From: Mariluticola halotolerans
GTDB taxonomy: Bacteria; Pseudomonadota; Alphaproteobacteria; Rhizobiales; Devosiaceae
Reading direction: 5' to 3'
DNA length: 64,000 nucleotides
Assembly: GCF_021611515.1 (NCBI RefSeq)
Contig: NZ_CP090961.1
Coordinates: forward strand, 1-64,000
Made by a program: the position numbers and the translations under genes. Shown one piece after another: positions 1 through 6,750 of the stretch (within the stretch, counting starts at the first letter, position 1; every line of letters starts with the position of its first letter). Under the pieces are notes generated by a model. It saw nothing but the letters and a program-made list of their open reading frames with translations. It was not told where the DNA came from and did not search any database.

Positions 1-132
1 GAGGTGCACCAGTTCACGCTGGGTGACGAACTGTCCCGGGCGCACCTGCAGGGTCAGCAGCAGATGCGAGAATTCCTCAAATGCCTGATCTCTTTGCTTC
101 AGGCCTGCAAAAGCGTTCGCTGGCTTGGTCAT
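1..132 (-). CDS. GntR-family transcriptional regulator, N-terminal fragment
   Basis: Only the first 44 codons are in the window; the gene continues past base 1. Reading leftward from the ATG at 132, the peptide starts MTKPANAFAGLKQRD and contains LQVRPGQFVTQRELVHL. This matches the first helix and the 'G.L.PG..L.E..LA..L' signature of the GntR winged-helix DNA-binding domain. The gene is divergent from the TRAP transporter operon starting at 661, so it is probably the local regulator of that operon, as is common for FCD-type GntR proteins beside TRAP genes. The effector domain is not visible, so the subfamily is inference. Confidence 0.6.
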   Translation of the reverse strand, partial: MTKPANAFAGLKQRDQAFEEFSHLLLTLQVRPGQFVTQRELVHL

Positions 133-660
133 GAACCCCCCTCGGCAGTCACGATACCGCGCTGACAATGTGATTAAGTTTGGCAGGAACGATAGCGACA
201 GTTCCCATTTCATCAAGTGGTGGCACGGGCATACATTGTTCTTGCCTGTGCATGTTCCCCAGCAAAGCGTCTGAAGCAGCTTTTGCCAAGGACATCGACG
301 CGGCGCTACGCGGTGATCCTTTCCGGCGAGGTGACATAGCCGCGCTGAAATACTGAACCCGCGAATCAGGAATGTCAGTACGCAATTGCACCGTGCAAGA
401 CCTAACAGGATAAATCCCGGTGGTGACGGTCGATGCGTATGTTGTTGTCATTGCTCGCAAAATTTCAGAACCTTCCCTGTCAAAACCGATGCTTCTCCTC
501 GCGAAAAACCTTATGTGTTGACTAACATGTCAGAAATTGCATAGTGAATACATAGTTTGTTGCATGAGGCATGTTAGCGAGTTGTGCGCGAGAATGCCAG
601 CATCATGCAGGCAAGCGTCACTTCGCAGGATGGCGTGTATAAAAGGGGGAGGGTGCAATC
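133..660. other. Divergent intergenic region between the GntR gene and dctQ
   Basis: I see no convincing gene in these 528 bases. The right half carries the promoter and inverted repeats described at 518-545 and 522-577. Bases 133-480 show nothing I can interpret; the reading frames there give low-complexity peptides without recognisable domains. A polypurine Shine-Dalgarno stretch (GGGGGAGGG) lies just before the GTG at 661. Confidence 0.5.
518..545 (+). promoter_or_regulatory. Candidate sigma-70 promoter with overlapping operator for the TRAP operon
   Basis: TTGACT at 518-523 is separated by 16 bases from CATAGT at 540-545, an acceptable -35/-10 pair about 115 bases before dctQ. An interrupted palindrome, TGAC-N6-GTCA (519-532), overlaps the -35. 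A longer-range pair, CTAACATG (522-529) and CATGTTAG (570-577), forms an inverted repeat around the presumed start site. This arrangement fits repression by the divergent GntR protein, but the operator assignment is inference. Confidence 0.35.
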
Positions 661-1191
661 GTGTCGGCGCAAAGAAAAATCCTGGAACATCCATTGTTCC
701 GCGCACTGGGCTGGCTCGAGGCCAATTTTGAACGGGTGCTGGTCGCAGGTGTGCTGGCCGTATTTTCCATTGTGCTTATCCTGCAGGTCTTCATGCGTTT
801 CGCATTGCGCGCGCCGCTGTCCTGGCCGGAAGAATTGAGCCGCTACCTGCTGATCTGGGCGGCGTTTATCGGCAGCAGTCTGGCCGTGCGTGAGGCGCGG
901 ATTATCAATATCGATGTGTTGCCCTCCATGTCGACGGGCTGGGTACGTCAGGCCTTTCATGTGGTCATGCATGTCGGGTTTTTAATATTCTGTCTGGTCG
1001 CCAGCTATCACTCTCTCGATTTCATCACCCGGATTGCACGCAGCGGGCAGGTATCCCCGGCCATGGGAATTCCGATGTGGCTTGTCTATTGCGCCGCCCC
1101 GATTGGCTTGTCTCTTGCCGCGATCCGGACGGTTCAGGCGTTGATCGCCCCGGCTCCAGAAACAGAAATCCATTATGAGGAGCGTAGCTGA
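661..1191 (+). CDS. dctQ: TRAP transporter small permease subunit (DctQ-type)
   Basis: The 176-residue protein has four hydrophobic segments (about residues 25-50, 60-80, 95-120 and 135-160), the size and layout of DctQ/YiaM small membrane subunits of tripartite ATP-independent periplasmic transporters. The motif SWPEELSRYLLIWAAFIG near residues 50-70 is the conserved family signature (W.EE..R....W..F.G). The start is GTG, chosen because a strong GGGGGAGGG ribosome site precedes it. The stop overlaps the dctM ATG by one base, indicating translational coupling. The subunit sits in the inner membrane with DctM and uses an ion gradient to move a ligand delivered by DctP; the ligand is probably an organic acid, not determined from sequence. 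Confidence 0.85.
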   Translation: MSAQRKILEHPLFRALGWLEANFERVLVAGVLAVFSIVLILQVFMRFALRAPLSWPEELSRYLLIWAAFIGSSLAVREARIINIDVLPSMSTGWVRQAFHVVMHVGFLIFCLVASYHSLDFITRIARSGQVSPAMGIPMWLVYCAAPIGLSLAAIRTVQALIAPAPETEIHYEERS

Positions 1192-2465
1192 TGGCTATCG
1201 GGTTTTCACTGCTATTGCTGCTTGTGCTGATGTTCCTGTCGATTCCTGTCGCGGCGTCGCTGGGTCTGGCCTCTTTCCTGCCCTCGCTGATGGGTGAACC
1301 GATCCGGCCGGGCATCGTCATTAGAACCATGGTGACTGCCATGGATTCGTTCCCGTTGCTTGCGGTGCCCCTGTTTATTCTGGCCGGCGAAATCATGACC
1401 CGGGGCGGATTGGCGCGACGCCTGTTCCACCTGGCCGATGTTTTGGTGGGCCGGTTCACGGGTGGGCTGGCGATTGCGACAGTGCTGGCCTGCATGTTTT
1501 TCGGCGCGATTTCCGGGTCGGCACCCGCTACCGTCGCGGCCATTGGGTCCATGGCCATTCCCCTGCTTGTCGCGCGGGGTTATGAAAAAACCTTCTCGAC
1601 TGCCCTTGTGGTTTGTGCCGGCACGCTGGGCGTGATCATTCCGCCCAGTATTCCATTGATCATTTATGGTGCGGCTGCCGATGTGTCCGTGGGTAAACTG
1701 TTCATTGGTGGTATTGTCCCGGGCATCGTGGTTGGCCTTTGTTTGATGGTGCATGCCTATCTCTACGGCCGGCGCAACCGCGACCGGATCATTTCCTCTG
1801 GCGAGACGGTGTCCCCCCTTGCCGCGGTGCGCGAAAGCATCTGGGCACTCCTGACCCCGCTTGTCGTACTCGGCGGTATTTACACGGGCATGTTCACCCC
1901 CACAGAGGCGGCGGCGGTTGCAGTTGCCTATGGCCTTTTCGTCTCGGTCTTTATCTATCGGGAGATCGAGGTGCGCCAGATCCCGCAGGTCCTAGCTGCG
2001 GCGGCCACAACGATTGCCCCTATCCTGATCATTGCCGCGGCGGGGGCTGCCTTCGGGCGTATCCTGACCCTGCTTCAGGCGGCGGACATGATCGGCGGGT
2101 ATGTCAGCAGCATTGTCAGCAATGAAATCGCATTGCTCTTGATCATCAATGTTATTTTGCTGGTCGTCGGCATGTTCATGGAGAAGCTTGCCTCGATCAT
2201 CGTGCTGACGCCGATCCTGTTGCCCATCGTCATGCCCTATGGCGTCGATCCCGTCCATTTCGGCCTGATCATGGTCGTTAATCTGGCAATCGGGTTCATC
2301 ACACCACCCGTCGGGGTCAATCTTTATATCGCCAGCCAGATCTCGGGACTCGGGGTGATGAAGATCGCCCGGCACATCGCCCGGCCGCTTGCTTTCTTGC
2401 TGATTGCTCTGGCCCTCATCACCTACATCCCGGGTCTCACGACCTGGCTACCAGGCTTGTTCTGA
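1191..2465 (+). CDS. dctM: TRAP transporter large permease subunit (DctM-type)
   Basis: At 424 residues with about twelve hydrophobic segments, this matches the DctM/SiaM large subunit, the ion-coupled translocation channel. Typical stretches are GGLARRLFHLADVLVGRFTG (near residues 68-87), SGSAPATVAAIGSM, PPSIPLIIYG, the proline-rich TPTEAAAVAVAYG, and the C-terminal ITPPVGVNLY. The start overlaps the dctQ stop and the binding-protein gene follows after 53 bases, giving the order Q-M-P. No truncation or frameshift is visible. Confidence 0.9.
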   Translation: MAIGFSLLLLLVLMFLSIPVAASLGLASFLPSLMGEPIRPGIVIRTMVTAMDSFPLLAVPLFILAGEIMTRGGLARRLFHLADVLVGRFTGGLAIATVLACMFFGAISGSAPATVAAIGSMAIPLLVARGYEKTFSTALVVCAGTLGVIIPPSIPLIIYGAAADVSVGKLFIGGIVPGIVVGLCLMVHAYLYGRRNRDRIISSGETVSPLAAVRESIWALLTPLVVLGGIYTGMFTPTEAAAVAVAYGLFVSVFIYREIEVRQIPQVLAAAATTIAPILIIAAAGAAFGRILTLLQAADMIGGYVSSIVSNEIALLLIINVILLVVGMFMEKLASIIVLTPILLPIVMPYGVDPVHFGLIMVVNLAIGFITPPVGVNLYIASQISGLGVMKIARHIARPLAFLLIALALITYIPGLTTWLPGLF

Positions 2466-2518
2466 GCGCGCCACGTGCCGGACCAGGAGACACCAAATTC
2501 TCAAAAGGGAGGAAAATT

Positions 2519-3532
2519 ATGAACCAGTTCTCAAAACTTCTTGCGGGGGGCAGCCTGGCTGTCCTGCTGACGGGGCAGGGGGCTTTCGCCGCCGATTATC
2601 AAATGGTCATGTCGATGCAGTTGTCGGATAAGGAGAATCCGATCTATCAGGCATTTGATTATATCAAGACCGAGATTGAGGCCCGCAGCGAGGGGCGTAT
2701 TGAGGTCAAGTTCTTCCCCGGCGGAGCCATGGGCGGTGACCGTGAGCTGGCCGAAGGTGTTGCCCTGGGGGACATACAATTCACCTCGATGAGCACCTCG
2801 CCGGTGGTCAGCTTTGTGCCGGAACTGGCGGTATTCGATCTGCCTTATGTGTTCCCGCACGATACCGAAGTGCTTCAGAACGTGCTCTTGCACAGCGATT
2901 TCACCCAGTCGCTTGATAGCTATATGCAGCCCAATGGCTTCCGGCTTGCCGGCTTCTTCAACGCCGGTTTCCGCCAGTTGACCACATCCGATACACCGGT
3001 GCACACGGTCGCTGATATCGAAAACGCCAGGCTGCGTATCCGCGTACAGGAAAATCCCTTCCATATTGAATTGTGGAACCTGCTGGGCGCGGCCCCCACC
3101 CCCATTGCCTATACGGAGCTTTATGGTGCCTTGCAGCAGGGTGTGGTCGACGGACAGGAAAACCCTTTCGTCAACATTCTTGCCTCCAAATTTTATGAAG
3201 TGCAGGGCTATCTCACCGAGACCAGCCATATTCTTCTGGCCAATATCAACCTGATGGATGCTGCCTGGTTCAATTCGCTGCCAGCGGATCTGCAGGAAGT
3301 TGTTGATACTGTTGTCTCTGAGGCGGTGGATGCTCAGTGGAAGACGCAGAGTGCCGCGCTTGAATCGCAAAAGGCCGAGCTGGCCGAAAGCATGACGATT
3401 ATCACGCTTGAACCTGAAGCGCTGGCCGAATTCCAGAGCCGCACGGCACCTATGGTTGACAAGATCCGCAGTTCAATCGGCGACGATCTGGTCGACGGGC
3501 TGATGGCCGCCATAGAAACCGCGTCCAGATAA
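2519..3532 (+). CDS. dctP: TRAP transporter substrate-binding protein (DctP-type)
   Basis: The 337-residue periplasmic protein begins with a Sec signal peptide (charged start, hydrophobic core, likely cleavage after AFA near residue 24). It shows the DctP hallmarks: RIEVKFFPGGAMGGDRE, the conserved arginine region LRIRVQENPFH, and TELYGALQQGVVDGQENP. In this family the arginine of the LR.R motif normally salt-bridges a ligand carboxylate, so a carboxylated ligand is likely. A GGGAGGAAAATT ribosome site precedes the ATG. It is followed by a GC-rich hairpin (3542-3578) and then a 2-hydroxyacid dehydrogenase gene, which hints that the cargo is a 2-hydroxy or 2-oxo acid; that link is inference. 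Confidence 0.9.
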   Translation: MNQFSKLLAGGSLAVLLTGQGAFAADYQMVMSMQLSDKENPIYQAFDYIKTEIEARSEGRIEVKFFPGGAMGGDRELAEGVALGDIQFTSMSTSPVVSFVPELAVFDLPYVFPHDTEVLQNVLLHSDFTQSLDSYMQPNGFRLAGFFNAGFRQLTTSDTPVHTVADIENARLRIRVQENPFHIELWNLLGAAPTPIAYTELYGALQQGVVDGQENPFVNILASKFYEVQGYLTETSHILLANINLMDAAWFNSLPADLQEVVDTVVSEAVDAQWKTQSAALESQKAELAESMTIITLEPEALAEFQSRTAPMVDKIRSSIGDDLVDGLMAAIETASR

Positions 3533-3541
3533 CCTCCCGGT

Positions 3542-3584
3542 CGGCGCCGCGTTTTTCACTGCGAAAGATGCGGCGCCGTTCTTC
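3542..3584 (+). terminator. GC-rich hairpin after dctP
   Basis: Nine-base arms CGGCGCCGC (3542-3550) and GCGGCGCCG (3570-3578) enclose a 19-base loop, followed by TTCTTCCTCTG. It could be a weak intrinsic terminator or an mRNA-stabilising hairpin that keeps binding-protein message high relative to the downstream dehydrogenase. The T tract is interrupted, so terminator strength is doubtful. Confidence 0.4.
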
Positions 3585-3609
3585 CTCTGTTTTATCCCGA
3601 AAGTAAAAA

Positions 3610-4566
3610 ATGCCCCATTCCGCCGCCAAAACCGTTCATGTGGTCAATCACGAATATGCCGATCTGTCGATTGAAAGAGATATTTTGGCGCGTGCCGGTT
3701 ATCGCGTTGAAGAGGCATTCGGTGACACGGCGGAAACCTTGCTGGAATCTATCCGCGATTCCGTGGGCATTGTGTGCATTTACGCCCAGCTCAACGAAGC
3801 GCTCGTCAGCCAGCTCACCGCGTGCCGCGCCATTTCGCGGCCCGGGGTCGGCTATGACATGATCGATGTTGCGGCCTGCCGCCGCCATGGCATCGAGGTT
3901 TCCTATCTGCCATCCTATGGTGACGGGGAGGTGGCGACCCACGGGGCAGCCATGGCCCTGGCCATGCATCAGAAGCTGCTGGATCACTACCGTCAAACAA
4001 CCGCAGGTGTTTGGGATTTCAAACGTGTGCCGCCGGTAAAAAGCCTCAAGGTCAGCACGCTTGGTGTTATCGGGTTGGGGCGTATTGGTCAGGCATTCCT
4101 TGAGCGCATGCGGCCCTTTGTCGGTGAGATACTGGTTTTCGATCCGGTCAAGACCACGCTGGATCTGGGTCCGGCAGTGCGTCTGGCCACGCTTGAGGAA
4201 ATTTACGCCAGCGCGGATATCATCAGTTTGCATTGTCCGCTGACCGCCCAGACTCGACACATGCTCGATGCCGCCGCTTTTGCCCGTATGCACAATAATC
4301 CTTTGATCATCAATGTTTCCCGGGGCGGCCTGATTGATACCCCGGCCCTGATCGAGGCGCTTGAGAATGGCCAATTGCGGGGTGCCGCGCTCGACGTGCT
4401 CGAAGACGAGCCGACAATGGCCAGGGGCTTGATGCGGGACGATGTACTGTTGACCCCGCATACGGCCTGGCGCTCGCGGGAATCCGAGGCCGAGATCCGC
4501 ACCCGCAGTTCCGAGGAACTGGTGCGCATGCTGGCCGGCGAACCGCCCCTTAACCGCGCGCCCTGA
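3610..4566 (+). CDS. D-isomer-specific 2-hydroxyacid dehydrogenase, NAD(P)-dependent
   Basis: The 318-residue protein has the two-domain fold of the D-2-hydroxyacid dehydrogenase family (phosphoglycerate, glyoxylate and lactate dehydrogenases). The Rossmann motif GLGRIG is at about residues 155-160. The catalytic arginine lies in NVSRGGLIDT (R238), the glutamate in LDVLEDEP (E267) and the histidine in LTPHTAW (H284), so the Arg-Glu-His triad is intact. It lacks the ACT/serine-binding C-terminus of long SerA proteins. The position downstream of the TRAP genes suggests it converts the imported acid to a 2-oxo acid, or the reverse. The exact substrate cannot be read from the sequence. Confidence 0.8.
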   Translation: MPHSAAKTVHVVNHEYADLSIERDILARAGYRVEEAFGDTAETLLESIRDSVGIVCIYAQLNEALVSQLTACRAISRPGVGYDMIDVAACRRHGIEVSYLPSYGDGEVATHGAAMALAMHQKLLDHYRQTTAGVWDFKRVPPVKSLKVSTLGVIGLGRIGQAFLERMRPFVGEILVFDPVKTTLDLGPAVRLATLEEIYASADIISLHCPLTAQTRHMLDAAAFARMHNNPLIINVSRGGLIDTPALIEALENGQLRGAALDVLEDEPTMARGLMRDDVLLTPHTAWRSRESEAEIRTRSSEELVRMLAGEPPLNRAP

Positions 4567-4573
4567 ATTTTCG

Positions 4574-4598
4574 CCCCGGCATCGCCCAAAATGCGGGG
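4574..4598. terminator. Hairpin between convergent genes
   Basis: CCCC-G-GCAT (4574-4582) pairs with ATGC-GGGG (4591-4598) around an eight-base loop with one bulged G. It sits eight bases after the dehydrogenase stop, but no clear T tract follows, so it is at best a weak terminator. The rest of the 4567-4784 gap is AT-richer and shows nothing else I can support. Confidence 0.25.
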
Positions 4599-4784
4599 AC
4601 ATTTGCGCGGCGCGCGACCTCTGCGTGGATCCAGCAAGCGGAGGATTCTTATGTGTGCAAAATGGCCGTCCTTGCAAAGTCTTCCGCCAATTAATAGGAC
4701 GTGGACATGCTCGCATAATTAACATTATGGAACTTATTTGTAGGGTGGCTGTTCTCGGGGGCGTTTTTCGGCAGAGCTTTTGCG

Positions 4785-5588
4785 TCAGGGAATGGTTTTG
4801 GCCAGCTGATCCCAGTTTTGCAAAAAGGCTTCTTTTGTGCGGATACCTGCTGAGCCGTTTTGGCGGCGTTCGTCCTGGTCAAGCCGAGCGAATACCAGTG
4901 TCCGGTTGCCCTTGTGTGCCCAGCCGATAAACCAGCCCCAGCTCTTGGCGCGATTAAATGATCCATCGGCCTGACGCGGAAATGCGGCCCCGGTTTTGCC
5001 GGCAACAACCCAGCCGTCACTCGTGGCTGAGGCCTCGATAATGGTCAGCGTCATGTCGATGGCGTCCGGTTTCACCGGCAGGCGGCGATTGATCAGATTG
5101 CGCAGGAAAGTGACCTGTTCAATGGGGGCAATCTTGAGTGACGAGCTTATCCAGGCGCGTTCCAGCGCATTGTTGAGGCCCGCATCGCCGGCAAAGTCGG
5201 CATTGCCATAGTCAAAATCGGTGGCGTATTTTTTCAGCTGGGTCAGACCCAGTGCGGCTGTGATCTGCTGGGAGAACCAGACCACCGAATATTGCATCCA
5301 GCGGGCCGGGTCGGTCGCCTGCGTCCAGTTGCGGCCGCCCCAATCGGCATATCCCTTCTTGAAGGGTAAAACGGGCGCATAGGCATTCTCGAGAATGCCA
5401 GCGTCATAACCCATTAGGCTCAAGGGTATCTTGAAAGTCGAGGCCGGCGTCACCCGGGTGCGGCAATCCCCCTCCTCCAGCAAGATCACGCCGCTTTGCG
5501 CGTTAGTGACCAGTGTGCAAATGGTCCCAGCGTTGGCCGGTGCCAGTGAAAGCAGAAATGCAGCAAGGCATGTAAGGACGTGTTTCAT
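4785..5588 (-). CDS. Class D (OXA-type) beta-lactamase-like protein
   Basis: Using the ATG at 5588, the protein is 267 residues with a signal peptide (MKHVLTCLAAFLLSLAPANA, cleavage near residue 20), so it is periplasmic. All class D active-site motifs are present: STFK with serine at about 50 and lysine 53; SVV at 101-103; YGN at 127-129; KTG at 208-210; plus W near 93-98 and the WG(W/R)FIGW stretch after KTG. Class D enzymes open penicillins, and sometimes other beta-lactams, through an acyl-serine. The length is normal for OXA proteins. An upstream in-frame start at 5627 would add 13 residues before the signal peptide and is less likely. It is divergent from the SorC gene. Whether it confers resistance cannot be judged here; BlaR-sensor or housekeeping roles are alternatives. 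Confidence 0.85.
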   Translation of the reverse strand: MKHVLTCLAAFLLSLAPANAGTICTLVTNAQSGVILLEEGDCRTRVTPASTFKIPLSLMGYDAGILENAYAPVLPFKKGYADWGGRNWTQATDPARWMQYSVVWFSQQITAALGLTQLKKYATDFDYGNADFAGDAGLNNALERAWISSSLKIAPIEQVTFLRNLINRRLPVKPDAIDMTLTIIEASATSDGWVVAGKTGAAFPRQADGSFNRAKSWGWFIGWAHKGNRTLVFARLDQDERRQNGSAGIRTKEAFLQNWDQLAKTIP

Positions 5589-5689
5589 AGGCTCAAATTT
5601 ACAGTGCCAAACGGATCCCGTCAGCATCTGTTTCAGGTTTTATCCGCCGCGATCTTACCGGTCGTCTGCCGGGGCTTTGATCGCATAAC

Positions 5690-5722
5690 TTGACTTTTGT
5701 CAAATGCCCTGACTATTGTCAT
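5690..5722. promoter_or_regulatory. Two tandem TTGAC-N4-GTCAA boxes before the SorC regulator
   Basis: A perfect palindrome TTGAC-TTTT-GTCAA occupies 5690-5703, and a second box CTGAC-TATT-GTCAT occupies 5709-5722. Their centres are 19 bases apart, close to two helical turns. They lie 27-59 bases before the SorC ATG, in the divergent region shared with the beta-lactamase gene. A related box is found at 12612-12625 (TTGAC-ATTT-GACAA). Autoregulatory binding by the SorC protein is inferred. Confidence 0.5.
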
Positions 5723-5748
5723 GATACCAATCGGGGAGGATGGTGTGA

Positions 5749-6696
5749 ATGCCCTTAAAGCCCGCTGATCAGGTGATTCATAAGGCCGCCTGGCTTTATT
5801 ACAATCATGGCATGCGTCAGGACGAGGTGGCAAAACACCTCAATATTTCGCGTGCCTCTGTGGCTATGTATCTCAGAAAAGCACGCGATACCGGTATTGT
5901 CACCATTTCAACCGCCAGCCAGCTTTTTGCACAGGATGTGCTGGCGCGCGAAACCGAGGATGCGCTCGGGCTAAGCTCGGTCTGGATTGTGCCTGAGGAC
6001 CGGACCGCGCTCGACCCGGCAACGGAAATGCCAACCGTTGCGGCCACCGTTTTCATCGAACAGGTCAATGCCGGGGATCGTATCGGCGTCGCCTGGGGAC
6101 GCACGATTTATCACATCGCTGATGTGATGCCTTATGCGGATTTGCAGGACGTCACAGTGGTCCAGCTCTGCGGCAATCTGGGTGCGCCCTATAATTACCG
6201 TCCCGACCAGTGCACCACCGAAATCGCCCGCCGGCTCAATGCGGAGGGGATCAATCTTTATGCGCCATTGGTGTTGAGTTCCGAAGAGCTGGCGGCCCAG
6301 TTCATGCAGGAGCCGGTGATCCGCGAACAGCTCGCCACCATTTCCGAATGTAATCTGGGCCTTTATTCGGTGGGCAGCATTGAGGCGGATAGCCATCTGG
6401 TCAAATGCGGTGCCATTACGGCGGAGGAAATGATGGCGCTGGGCCAATCCGGCGCTGCGGGTGTCATTGCCGGCCGCCTGATCGATGGTGACGGGCAATT
6501 GGTCGACTGTGCCTATAACCGGCGCTGTATTTCTGCCGATCTGGATTCCATCCGTGCCATCCCCAAGCGCATGATGGTCGTTGAACAATCCGACAAATTC
6601 GAAGCGCTGGTTGCCGCGATCAGGGGCGGGTTCGTCTCGCATCTGGTGGTAACGACATCAATGGCGCGCCGTTTGCTTGAGACCTGGCGCGCCTGA
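5749..6696 (+). CDS. SorC/DeoR-type sugar-binding transcriptional regulator
   Basis: This 315-residue protein has an N-terminal helix-turn-helix (about residues 12-50, with the recognition segment NISRASVAMYLRKARDTGIV) and the large sugar-phosphate-binding domain of the SorC family (about 60-315). Family signatures include GVAWGRTIYHIADVM, VQLCGNLG and the C-terminal VAAIRGGFVSHLVV. SorC/EryD-like proteins usually sense a phosphorylated sugar and control the neighbouring catabolic genes. The ATG follows a GGGGAGGATGG ribosome site. The aldolase fusion gene begins 54 bases downstream, probably in the same transcript. A DNA box seen before this gene recurs before the kinase/importer genes, so the whole 5.7-18.1 kb locus may be its regulon. 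Confidence 0.85.
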   Translation: MPLKPADQVIHKAAWLYYNHGMRQDEVAKHLNISRASVAMYLRKARDTGIVTISTASQLFAQDVLARETEDALGLSSVWIVPEDRTALDPATEMPTVAATVFIEQVNAGDRIGVAWGRTIYHIADVMPYADLQDVTVVQLCGNLGAPYNYRPDQCTTEIARRLNAEGINLYAPLVLSSEELAAQFMQEPVIREQLATISECNLGLYSVGSIEADSHLVKCGAITAEEMMALGQSGAAGVIAGRLIDGDGQLVDCAYNRRCISADLDSIRAIPKRMMVVEQSDKFEALVAAIRGGFVSHLVVTTSMARRLLETWRA

Positions 6697-6750
6697 AATC
6701 CCAAACGGCGGCCTTTTGCGTGCCGTCCAACATTTACGAGACCACTTATT

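Noticed and set aside
149-460. 103-codon open frame on the minus strand between the GntR gene and the TRAP promoter
   Set aside because: No domain, no ribosome site, unusual composition; likely random in GC-rich DNA.
4651-4722. 23-codon frame starting MCAKWPSLQSLPPIN after GGAGGATTCTT
   Set aside because: Good ribosome site but no homology can be recognised and no target gene follows in the same direction.
3592-4725. Long minus-strand frame opposite the 2-hydroxyacid dehydrogenase gene
   Set aside because: Antisense shadow of a gene with intact catalytic motifs.
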